64,000 nt of DNA from Archangium lansingense. Its GTDB lineage: Bacteria > Myxococcota > Myxococcia > Myxococcales > Myxococcaceae. Positions within the stretch are counted from its first letter, which is position 1. Each line of letters starts with the position of its first letter. Below are positions 8,848 to 16,595 of this stretch, one piece after another. The position numbers were made by a program, and so were the translations under genes. The notes beneath the pieces are model-generated. The model made no database searches and was not told where the DNA came from. It was given only the letters and a program-made list of their open reading frames with translations. Location of the stretch: positions 11,206,501 through 11,270,500 of the forward strand of contig NZ_JAPNKA010000001.1 of the NCBI RefSeq assembly GCF_026626635.1, given 5' to 3'.

Positions 8848-9173
8848 ATGACGTCCACGCTGCTGGTGCAACTGCTCCTCTCTCAGGCGGAAGGGCCCGA
8901 CAACCCGCCCGATGGGGCAATGAGCCACCGCTGTCGGCTTCTTCGGCTGGACTGTGGCCTTACCTGACGCACCCGGAGGTGACGACGCTGGCGCTGCTGC
9001 CGCGTGCAGGTGTGGGCGGCGGAGGAGGGCTTCGCGCAAGTGGAGCCCACACGAGCCGGGGGCCTTCGCCTCCGTGGGCCTGGGGGTGGACAATGCGCGC
9101 TGACTTGCCCCGGGCCCGGTGGTCGGGCCTGCTGCTCGCCATGGCCCTGCTGTCCACCGGCTGTGTGTCGCTG
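8848..9173 (+). pseudogene. Degraded leader gene upstream of the toxin lipoprotein
   Basis: An ATG at 8848 opens a 39-codon frame, MTSTLLVQLLLSQAEG and so on, that looks like a signal peptide and stops at 8967. The following 200 bp keep coding-like character in shifted frames (one reads VQVWAAEEGFAQVEPTRAGG) and run into the start of the toxin gene. This suggests a secreted protein gene that has lost its middle. In related myxobacterial loci a small partner gene precedes the toxin lipoprotein, but I cannot name the family from what remains. Confidence 0.35.
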
Positions 9174-10622
9174 ACGCCACCACCCAACCGGGGGCTGAGC
9201 CTGCATTACACGCCGCGCGAGCCTGTCCCGCCCGTGTCGGCGGCGGGGCCCAGCGTCGAAGCTCCGGACGCCCTCCCCACCCCGCCTGAGCCCGAGACAC
9301 CACAGCGGCGGCACCGGCGCCGGGCCTCCCGGGAGGAGGTGACGGTATTGGGCCCGGACAGCGCCGAGAGGGCCGCGCGGAAGAGCGCCCTCGCGGCCCA
9401 GCTGGCATTTCGCAGCGCCGTTCTCGACGTGTCGGGCTCCACCCGCCGCATCTCCGGCGAGCTCTCCAGACTCAAGACCAGTGGGTGGGGCATTGCCGGC
9501 GGAAACGGTGTCTTCGTCCGCTACGTCGATTACGGTGCCGAGCATCTGCGGTGGATTGACGCCCAGCTCGCCGCCGCCACCCGGCTGGCCAACGCCGCCT
9601 CGGAGGTGGAGGACCCGGACATGCAGCTCGCCCTGCTGCGCCTGGCTGGCCCACGGCTGGAAGCCGCCATGGTGGGCTCGAGCCTACTCGCCGTCTGGCT
9701 CGACTTCCTCAACCTCGCGGACGTCGCGATCAGACAGCACCTCTACCCCGTAGAAACTCTGTTCGCGGACATGTGGCGCAGGCAGGAGATGCTCGAGCCC
9801 GCAATGAGGGCGCTCTCTTCCCGGGAGCACGAGCAAGTGGAGGCCGCGGCGCAAGACGTGCCCCCGCTGGTTGGCCACCTCACGGACGAATTCGCGGCCA
9901 CCGTGGAGAGAATGCGCGTGGCGGCGGAGAACCTCCAGAAGGTGCTGGTGCTCAAGGAAGCCATCGAGACTGTAACCCTGCTCTCGACGATGAGGTTCTC
10001 GCTGCCCTCGGTGCCTCCGCCGGCTCCTGCCCTGGTCGGCATCGGCCTGGCGGTAGGCGGCGACGGCGTGATGATGGGCACGCGGATTGTCGTGTCCGCC
10101 GAGTGGGTGGAGTTGGTGCGCCAGTTGGTGCGCGCGGGCGTCCTCTCGCTCCCCGTCGTCAGCGCCGCCGTGCGGATTCAGGCGGGCCAGGTGATGCTGG
10201 CCCATGCACACGGCGAGCTGCCACAGGGCGTACGCGCAGCGCTGGGCGATGGGCCCGAGGTGGGGGCCATGCACGAGACGGGCAAGGCGGGAGCTGGCAT
10301 GGCTGAGCCGCCGCGGCACCACGTCATGCCCAAAGAGTTCCGCGAGTGGTTCGAAAAGCGCGGCTTCATCGGCGAGATGGATATTGACGAGTTCTGCGTC
10401 AAGCTGGAGCAGGCGCATCACGAGGCCATTCACGGTGGTGGCGACTGGAAGCTGGGGCGCACATGGCCAGGTGAATGGAACCGGATGATCATGAAGACGC
10501 TGTACGAGGCCGAGGCCGACGCTGGCCGGATGTTGACGCGGAATGCGATCCTGAACATCGTCGCGAAAGCCATGGAGGACTACTACATCCCGATTAGTTT
10601 CATTCCGTGGAGAGGGCCATGA
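9093..10622 (+). CDS. Myxobacterial paralogous lipoprotein, probable contact-dependent toxin (SitA/TIGR02269-like)
   Basis: 509 residues from ATG 9093, which has a GGGGGTGG ribosome site. The N-terminus MRADLPRARWSGLLLAMALLSTGCVS is a lipoprotein signal with Cys near residue 25. A Pro-rich linker leads to a long helical middle with a hydrophobic stretch (ALVGIGLAVGGDGVMM). The C-terminal 100 residues contain HHVMPKEFREWFEKRGF and then HHEAIHGGGDWK, an HNH-like His/Gly pattern seen in myxobacterial TIGR02269-type lipoproteins. SitA toxins of Myxococcus are lipoproteins passed between cells by outer-membrane exchange and paired with an immunity gene; this gene has the same layout. Toxicity is inferred, not shown. 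Confidence 0.6.
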   Translation: MRADLPRARWSGLLLAMALLSTGCVSLTPPPNRGLSLHYTPREPVPPVSAAGPSVEAPDALPTPPEPETPQRRHRRRASREEVTVLGPDSAERAARKSALAAQLAFRSAVLDVSGSTRRISGELSRLKTSGWGIAGGNGVFVRYVDYGAEHLRWIDAQLAAATRLANAASEVEDPDMQLALLRLAGPRLEAAMVGSSLLAVWLDFLNLADVAIRQHLYPVETLFADMWRRQEMLEPAMRALSSREHEQVEAAAQDVPPLVGHLTDEFAATVERMRVAAENLQKVLVLKEAIETVTLLSTMRFSLPSVPPPAPALVGIGLAVGGDGVMMGTRIVVSAEWVELVRQLVRAGVLSLPVVSAAVRIQAGQVMLAHAHGELPQGVRAALGDGPEVGAMHETGKAGAGMAEPPRHHVMPKEFREWFEKRGFIGEMDIDEFCVKLEQAHHEAIHGGGDWKLGRTWPGEWNRMIMKTLYEAEADAGRMLTRNAILNIVAKAMEDYYIPISFIPWRGP

Positions 10623-11089
10623 GTGACGGACATCCTTTTCAGGGCAACTGGGTGGCACGCCTATACGAGCGGGTACGCGAGCGTGGTTACGACTCGCTCA
10701 CTGCCTTCGCTGATGCGCGCCCCACCATGCCGCTGCACTTGCTTGCCAAGGAACTGGGCAAGGACGACGTCGCTGGGGTGCAGGTACTGCGCGGGCTGCT
10801 CGCTGAAGCGGAGCGGCGCAAACAGGTCACGCGGTTTGTGCGCGACATATTCGTGCGCCTGTGGACCCAGAGCGTCCCAGAGGGTTGGCCGACAGTGATG
10901 GACGACGACAACCTTTTCAAGGTTGCCGAGGCACTCGGCCGCTGGTCCGCGTACACCCCTGAAACTCATGAGGAGCGTGTCAGGAAGGCTAGGGCAGCGC
11001 TCCGCGCTGCGCCACCGCCGCCCGGCTGGCGCCCCCTCGGCCCCGACGACGAGCTACTGCGCCTACTCCTGCCCGACGAGGAAGTCTGA
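10619..11089 (+). CDS. Probable immunity protein for the upstream lipoprotein toxin
   Basis: 156 residues. The ATG overlaps the toxin stop (ATGA), which is typical of a toxin-immunity pair, and GAGAGGG just upstream is a fair ribosome site. The protein is soluble and mostly helical (VARLYERVRERGYDSLTAFADA, FVRDIFVRLWTQ), with a Pro-rich tail. I recognise no named family. Its role is inferred from position. GC and codon use are a little less biased than the flanking chromosomal genes. Confidence 0.55.
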   Translation: MSDGHPFQGNWVARLYERVRERGYDSLTAFADARPTMPLHLLAKELGKDDVAGVQVLRGLLAEAERRKQVTRFVRDIFVRLWTQSVPEGWPTVMDDDNLFKVAEALGRWSAYTPETHEERVRKARAALRAAPPPPGWRPLGPDDELLRLLLPDEEV

Positions 11090-11332
11090 ACCTCCCCTGC
11101 TCCTCCAGGTAAGAACGACGGCCGACGAGACAGGGGCTCTGGCGAGCCCAGCGGATAAGAGCGTTGCCCTCTCTCCCTCACGTCCCACGTCAGTTCCTTA
11201 CGGGCAACACCACGGTTGGCATCCACGAGGCCGGAGGCAATGGCGCCCCGCGTCCGTCCGGCACGACGCGCCCGGCGCGGATTTTCCAGCGCCGTCCGCG
11301 CCAGCTTTCGACGTCTGGGGCGTGACAAGGTG
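11090..11332. other. Intergenic stretch inside the repeat-bounded cassette
   Basis: No convincing gene on either strand. A GTTGCCC near 11163 and GGGCAAC near 11200 could pair as a loose hairpin. Reading frames that cross it also run through the repeat and are judged spurious. Confidence 0.3.
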
Positions 11333-11393
11333 GCCCTGCGAGGCTTCTTCCGCCACGCAGGGCTCACCCTTAACTGCCCTACCCGAAGGGGAT
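11333..11393. repeat. Palindromic dispersed repeat, right copy in inverted orientation
   Basis: The reverse complement of 8581-8641, about 54 of 61 bases. This copy has a perfect internal stem, CCCTGCG against CGCAGGG. The far terminal inverted repeat of the left copy is missing here, so this copy is truncated on its inner side. It ends 8 bp from the stop of the giant kinase gene. Together the two copies enclose the lipoprotein and immunity genes. Confidence 0.7.
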
Positions 11394-11401
11394 TGGTGCC
11401 G

Positions 11402-14400
11402 TCACCGGGCCTCGAGGCCCTCCACCGCCCCCGAGAGCTGTTCGAGCAGGAGCCGGGCAGCCTGGAAGTCCACGGCCTCCGAATCCACCTTGGACCCATG
11501 GCACGCCCGCACCAACCTCTGGCGGGCCAGCTCCTCGAATCCCAGGTCCCGCAGCAGCCGCGCCAGCGCCACCGTCGCGCGCAGTTCGAGCAGAGCGGCC
11601 TGTTCACAGCGGGCCGTGATGCGGGCCCGGAGGAAACAATGCATCGCCTCCCTGTTCTCTCCGCGCAACCGCAGGAGCTCTCCCCGAATCCGGTGCAGTT
11701 CGGGCTCGAGGAAGCGGTCACCCATCCCTGCCGCGCAGTCCAGGGCCTCCTCCACCGAAACCAGTCCCTCTCGCACCTGCCCCAGGCTTCCCTGTACCTC
11801 CGCGAGCAGTCCCTGGAAGTAGGGAACGTAAATCCAGGCTCCCATCCGCCGCAGCTGCTCGAGACTCGCGTGCAGGACTTCGAGACCCTCCTCGCGCCGT
11901 CCCAGTCTTGCCAGCGCCCAACCCCGCAGCGCCCTCGACGACTCCTCCATGGGCCCGAGCCAGGCCCTGGAGGCGGTGAGCACTCCCTCCTCCGCCCACA
12001 CCAGGGTGCGCTGAGCATCCTGGTGGAGATGCGCGGCACCCGCCAGATAGATGAGCGTGTAGGCCAGGGTCGCGGGATGGTTCAGCCGCCTGGCCCGCGC
12101 CAAGGCCTCGTAGCCACCCTGCCAGGCCCGCCGCACGTCCCCCAGGATCATCCGGACGACGCACATGAAAATCAGATCGTGCACCGCCTGGTCGACCCAG
12201 AGGAGGCGCAAGGAGGAGTCCGAGTACGCATCCATCACGGAGACCGCCCTCGCCCGCTCGCACAGCTCCAGACTCCTGACGAGCTCTCCCCGCTCGCGGG
12301 AGATGAGCGCCATGGAACGGTAGCCATAGGCACTCAGCCCCCTGTCCCTCCGGTTCTGGCCCAGGGCCAGGATCCGGTCCGCCAGCTCCTGCGCCAGTGA
12401 GAAACGGCCTCCGGTGGTGAAATAGGAGCACAACCACATCCACAACAGGTCGATCTGCGGGAGCGACTCCCCCTCTCGCGCGAACAACTCGAGTGCGCGA
12501 GCGTAGGTCTGCTCGATCTCGGGTACGGCGTAGCCCAGGGTGTCCATCAGCGCGAAGCCGAGCGCATTGAGGAGCTGCATCTCCTCTCCGCTCCGCCGCG
12601 AGGCGTCCGGAAGAGAGCGCAGCAGCGCCAGAGCCTGCTTCAGGTGGTCGATGGCCTCCAGGTTGGCCCAACGCTGGAGGGAGAGCTCCGCGGCCCGCGT
12701 CCGGTAGCGAAGGGCCCGCTCAGCATCCCCCGCCTCGCTGTAATGGTGAGCGAGCACCTCGGGCTGGTTGTCCACTACCTCGGGGAACCGGGCCTCCAGG
12801 ACCTGGGCGATATGCCGGTGGAACTCCCGCCGCCGGCCTCGTGGAAGGGATTGCCAGGCCACTTCCTGGAGGAGCGCATGGTGGAACTGGTAGCCCGGCT
12901 CGGCGGAGTCGTCCCGCTGAAGGACTCCGGCAGTCACCAGCGCCTCGAGGTCCTCGCGCAGCTCGGTCTCGCTCCGTCGCGTGAGCGCGGCCAGCAGGGT
13001 CCCGGTGAAGCGGCGGCCCACTCCGGCACCGAACCAGACCAACGCCCGCTGCCGGGGCGGAAGCGCATCGAGCCGGCTCGCCAGCAATTCCTGGAGGGTG
13101 ACAGGTATCGACGCAGGCGCCCGCTCGAGCACCAGGCGCGTCATCTCCTCGATGAAGAGCGGGATGCCCTCCGTCTTCGCCACGAGCTGCGCGACCCTCT
13201 CTTCCGGCAGCTCCCGGCCCCGGGCCACCTCCCGCACCAGCACCGAAGTGGACTCAGCCGATAACCGGCCGAGCTCGATCCGGTGGAACCCGGGACTCGG
13301 TGGCCAGGGCGGAACGAACCCGGTGCGAGCACTGAACACGACGAGGACCCGCTCCCCTCCGGCAGGCTCCAACAGGGCCCCGAGCTCCAGGGTGGACGGG
13401 TCGGCCCAGTGCAGGTCCTCCATCACTGCGAGCACCGGCCGATGTTCCGCCATCCGCGAGAGAATGGCCCGCAGCGCATCGAGAACCCACTGCTTGCGCT
13501 CGCGCTGCCGCTCCAACGGAAGCGCCAGGGCCGGTGCCTCCTCCGCGCTGGCTGGCGAGAGCAGGGCGGCGAGACCGTCCAGGTACCGTGCATCCAGGGC
13601 GGGCTCGCGGAGCAGGCCCAATGCACCCAGCCGCGCCTCGAGCAGGCTGCGCAGCTCCCGCCGCGGGAGCACTCGCGGTTCGAAAGGCATGAAGCGCCGC
13701 CACAGCACATCGATGATGGGAGCGAAGGCGCTGCTCTCGAGCTGTGGCCAGCACTGGCCCTGGATGAGATAGGCCGACTCCGAGGAGACCCGGCCGAGCA
13801 ACTCCTGGATGAGGCGGGACTTGCCGATACCGGCTTCGCCGCTGACGAGCACGAAGGAGCCTCGCCCCTCCCGGGCCTCCGCCCAGAGCTCGAGGAGAAT
13901 CCGAAGCTCCCGCTCCCGCCCCACCATGCGGGTGATGCTGCGGGTGGCGAGCACCCGCTCGAAGCGCGTCACCGCCTTCCGCTCGCGCAGCACGCGCCAG
14001 GCCTCCACGTCCTGGAGAGGCTCGGCCTCGAAGGCACCGCGCACCAACTGCCAGGTGGTGCCACCAAGGACCACGCCTCCGGACCCCGCCAGCTCCGCCA
14101 GCCGCGAGGAGACTCGTGGTGCCTCGCCCTGGAGGGCGGGCCCACTCCCGGGAGACGGCTGAGAGGGGATGGCGAACACCACCGAGTCGGTGTGGATACC
14201 CACCCCCACGCAGAGCGGGTGGCGCGGTAACCGGAGCGGCTCCTCCTGGAAGCTCCTGAGCAGCTCGAGTCCCGCGCGCACCGCGCGTTCCGAGTCATCC
14301 TCGCGCGCCATCGGGTAGCCAAAGCAGGCGAGCACTTCCTGTCCGAGCAGTTGGATGACGAAGCCCTCATGCCGCTGGATGACGCGTGAGCACCTGCGAT

Positions 14401-15487
14401 GGAAGTCCTCCTCCATCTCGAGGGCGTCCTCGGGATCGGGCTGCTCGGGAAGGGAAGCCAGCCCCACCAGCTTGCAGGACACGAGCGTCACCTGCCGGCG
14501 CTGAGGCCCCAGGGCGAGGGGTTCCTCACGCCATGGCCCGAGCTGCGTCTCCAACTGGCGCAGCCGCTCGGCCAACACGGCCGCGCTGGGCAGCCGCCGG
14601 CCGGGCTCCTTCTCCAATGCCAGGGCCACCACCCGCGCCACCTCATCTGGAACCTCCGGGGCCCGCTCGCGGACCGAGGGCACCGGCTCGGGGGAGAGCA
14701 CCCAGACACGAAGCTCCTCCAGGCTGACACTCGGATAGGGCAGCTCGCCGGTGAGCAGCTCGTAGAGCATCACCCCCGCGGCCCAGAGGTCGGTGCGCGC
14801 ATCCTGCGGCTCACCCCGCCACTGCTCTGGAGCCATGTACGGAGGTGTCCCGGCCGTGGGCAGATGAGGCACGCCCGAGACTCCTGAGCTCATGAGGTGC
14901 GCCAGTCCGAAATCGAGCAGCTTCACCGCGCCCTGCCGGGTGAGGAAGACATTGCTCGGCTTGAGGTCCCTATGAATGATGTGGCGCTCGTGGGCATGCG
15001 CCAGGCCCCTGGCCACGCTGTACATGATGCCCAGCACGCGCCGCAGCCCCGGGCGCTCCCGTTTCAGCAACGAGCCCAGCGACTCTCCCTCCAGGCACTC
15101 CATGACCAGGAAGGGGACGCTGGGCTCCCACGGCGCGCCGCTCCACTCGTCCACATCGAAGATGCGAACGATGTTCTCGTGATCGAGCTGGGCGACGGCC
15201 CGTGCTTCCTGACGCAGCAGCGCAGCAAGCGCTTCCTCCTTCGTTCCCAAGGCTCGAGGCAGAAGGAACTTGAGGGCAACGATGCGCTGCAGCTCCGCAT
15301 CGCGAGCCCGGAAGACCTGCCCCATGGCACCACCACCCAGTGAGTCGAGGACCTCGAACCGGCGCTCGTCCCGGCCTCCCAGCCGTGCGCCAGGAGCCGG
15401 CATCCGGGCGGGTAACTGGGCCCGGGCGATCTCCTTCAGGAAGGAATCACTGAAGTCCTCGAGTTCCTCCGCCGAACCTTCCCCCAT
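11402..15487 (-). CDS. Ser/Thr kinase - degenerate cyclase - AAA ATPase - TPR signalling protein
   Basis: 1361 residues in four parts. A Hanks-type kinase (about 45-315) has GGGAMGQVF, an ALKFL Lys, HRDLKPSN and DFG, so it should be active. A class III cyclase-like domain (about 328-525) begins RRQVTLVSCKLVG, where active enzymes have CDLVG. Its second metal site reads LLGQEVLACFG where active enzymes have LGDG, so both metal Asp residues are lost. A predicted ATPase follows with Walker A GEAGIGKSR near 548 and a MEDLHWAD Walker B. From about 930 to the end are TPR-like helical repeats. Such proteins sense partners through the TPRs and signal by phosphorylation. Cytoplasmic, no membrane segment. 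Start ATG 15487. Confidence 0.85.
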   Translation of the reverse strand: MGEGSAEELEDFSDSFLKEIARAQLPARMPAPGARLGGRDERRFEVLDSLGGGAMGQVFRARDAELQRIVALKFLLPRALGTKEEALAALLRQEARAVAQLDHENIVRIFDVDEWSGAPWEPSVPFLVMECLEGESLGSLLKRERPGLRRVLGIMYSVARGLAHAHERHIIHRDLKPSNVFLTRQGAVKLLDFGLAHLMSSGVSGVPHLPTAGTPPYMAPEQWRGEPQDARTDLWAAGVMLYELLTGELPYPSVSLEELRVWVLSPEPVPSVRERAPEVPDEVARVVALALEKEPGRRLPSAAVLAERLRQLETQLGPWREEPLALGPQRRQVTLVSCKLVGLASLPEQPDPEDALEMEEDFHRRCSRVIQRHEGFVIQLLGQEVLACFGYPMAREDDSERAVRAGLELLRSFQEEPLRLPRHPLCVGVGIHTDSVVFAIPSQPSPGSGPALQGEAPRVSSRLAELAGSGGVVLGGTTWQLVRGAFEAEPLQDVEAWRVLRERKAVTRFERVLATRSITRMVGRERELRILLELWAEAREGRGSFVLVSGEAGIGKSRLIQELLGRVSSESAYLIQGQCWPQLESSAFAPIIDVLWRRFMPFEPRVLPRRELRSLLEARLGALGLLREPALDARYLDGLAALLSPASAEEAPALALPLERQRERKQWVLDALRAILSRMAEHRPVLAVMEDLHWADPSTLELGALLEPAGGERVLVVFSARTGFVPPWPPSPGFHRIELGRLSAESTSVLVREVARGRELPEERVAQLVAKTEGIPLFIEEMTRLVLERAPASIPVTLQELLASRLDALPPRQRALVWFGAGVGRRFTGTLLAALTRRSETELREDLEALVTAGVLQRDDSAEPGYQFHHALLQEVAWQSLPRGRRREFHRHIAQVLEARFPEVVDNQPEVLAHHYSEAGDAERALRYRTRAAELSLQRWANLEAIDHLKQALALLRSLPDASRRSGEEMQLLNALGFALMDTLGYAVPEIEQTYARALELFAREGESLPQIDLLWMWLCSYFTTGGRFSLAQELADRILALGQNRRDRGLSAYGYRSMALISRERGELVRSLELCERARAVSVMDAYSDSSLRLLWVDQAVHDLIFMCVVRMILGDVRRAWQGGYEALARARRLNHPATLAYTLIYLAGAAHLHQDAQRTLVWAEEGVLTASRAWLGPMEESSRALRGWALARLGRREEGLEVLHASLEQLRRMGAWIYVPYFQGLLAEVQGSLGQVREGLVSVEEALDCAAGMGDRFLEPELHRIRGELLRLRGENREAMHCFLRARITARCEQAALLELRATVALARLLRDLGFEELARQRLVRACHGSKVDSEAVDFQAARLLLEQLSGAVEGLEAR

Positions 15488-15715
15488 GAACGACTCCTCA
15501 TGCTCCAGGGAAAGGTAGAGCGCCGCTGCCCGTCCATGTCATGAGCGCCGGGGTTCGGGAGGAGCACCGCTCGCGCGCCAGGCACCACGGCATCCGGGAC
15601 GTGGGGGACGCAGGGAGACTGTTGACGGCGCTCAGCCTCTGGCGACAGCACCCCGCGTAGAGCGGCGCTACCGTGCCGCCAGAGGGGGGAGTCCTTTGAA
15701 ATCCAAGAGCTGGAG

Positions 15716-15865
15716 TGGGTGCAGAGGAACCAGTCGCAGGCGCGCGACGCCTGCTTCGCGTGCCGCAACGAGCTGCTCTTCTGCGGCGAGTCGGATCCGG
15801 CGCGGTGTCAGCCGTTCCTCGGCTGCTTGTCCAGGCACTCCGTGCGCGTCGAGGAGTGCAAGTAA
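15716..15865 (+). CDS. Cysteine-rich miniprotein (tentative)
   Basis: An open frame of 49 codons from GTG 15716 (the frame stays open upstream to 15626), ending TAA 15865. It has seven Cys in a regular pattern: DACFACRNELLFC, ARCQPFLGC and a final EEC before the last Lys. Such spacing suggests a metal-binding or disulfide-rich peptide. The ribosome site is poor, so the start is uncertain. It lies between the divergent kinase gene and the convergent DJ-1 gene. Reported because the Cys pattern is unlikely by chance. Confidence 0.4.
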   Translation, partial: WVQRNQSQARDACFACRNELLFCGESDPARCQPFLGCLSRHSVRVEECK

Positions 15866-15949
15866 TCCGCTGAGCTGAACGGGCTCAGTCCCTCCGGACG
15901 GGTGCTCTCCTCTGGGAGGGCACTCGTCGGAGGGGGTCAGTGCAGCGGC

Positions 15950-16531
15950 TCAGTGCTGGATGCGCGTGCCCAGGACCTGGAGGAAGCCGGCGATCCACTT
16001 CGGGTGCGCGGGCCAGGCGGGCGCGGTGACGAGGTTGCCGTCCACCACCGCGTCATCCACCGGCACCTGCACGTAGGTGCCCCTGGCGAGCGTCACCTCG
16101 GGACCGCAAGCCGGGTAGGCCGTGCAGCGCTTGCCCTCGAGCGCGCCCGCCGCCGCGAGCACCTGCAGCCCGTGGCAGACAGCGGCGATGGGCTTGTTCT
16201 TCTCGACGAAGTGACGGACCACCTGGATCACCTTCGGGTTGAGCCGCAGGTACTCCGGCGCCCGACCGCCCGGAATCACCAGGCCGTCGTAGTGGGTGGC
16301 ATCGATCTCCGCGAAGGTCGCGTTGACGGCGAAGTTGTGGCCCGGCTTCTCGCTGTAGGTCTGCGCCCCATCGAAGTCGTGCACGGCGGTGCGTACCGTG
16401 TCCCCTGCCTTCTTGTCCGGGCAGACGGCGTGGACTGTGTGCCCCACCGCCTGAAGGGCCTGGAACGGCACCATCACCTCATAGTCCTCGACGTAATCGC
16501 CCACCAACATCAGCAGCTTCTTGCCTGCCAT
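15950..16531 (-). CDS. DJ-1/PfpI family protein
   Basis: 193 residues. The family layout is clear: KLLMLVGDYVEDYEVMVPF with the conserved Glu near residue 15-18, then YDGLVIPGGRAPEYL, then the nucleophile elbow AAVCHGLQ with Cys 119 and His 120. Family members act as glyoxalase/deglycase, chaperone or, in hexameric archaeal forms, protease. Length fits single-domain PfpI. The start ATG 16531 has a GGAGGAG ribosome site upstream. Probably cytoplasmic detoxification. Confidence 0.88.
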   Translation of the reverse strand: MAGKKLLMLVGDYVEDYEVMVPFQALQAVGHTVHAVCPDKKAGDTVRTAVHDFDGAQTYSEKPGHNFAVNATFAEIDATHYDGLVIPGGRAPEYLRLNPKVIQVVRHFVEKNKPIAAVCHGLQVLAAAGALEGKRCTAYPACGPEVTLARGTYVQVPVDDAVVDGNLVTAPAWPAHPKWIAGFLQVLGTRIQH

Positions 16532-16595
16532 CTGGACTCCTCCGGGTTGAAGTCCCGCAAGGAAATATCACAGCGCCCGCGGTGGCGCCTTCCCG

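Noticed and set aside
8607..9092. N-terminal extension of the lipoprotein frame through the repeat
   Set aside because: It would start inside the palindromic repeat and remove the lipoprotein signal; ATG 9093 has a good ribosome site and a lipobox.
10966..12039. Leftward 357-codon frame crossing the right repeat
   Set aside because: It runs through the repeat and antisense-like sequence within another frame of the giant kinase gene.
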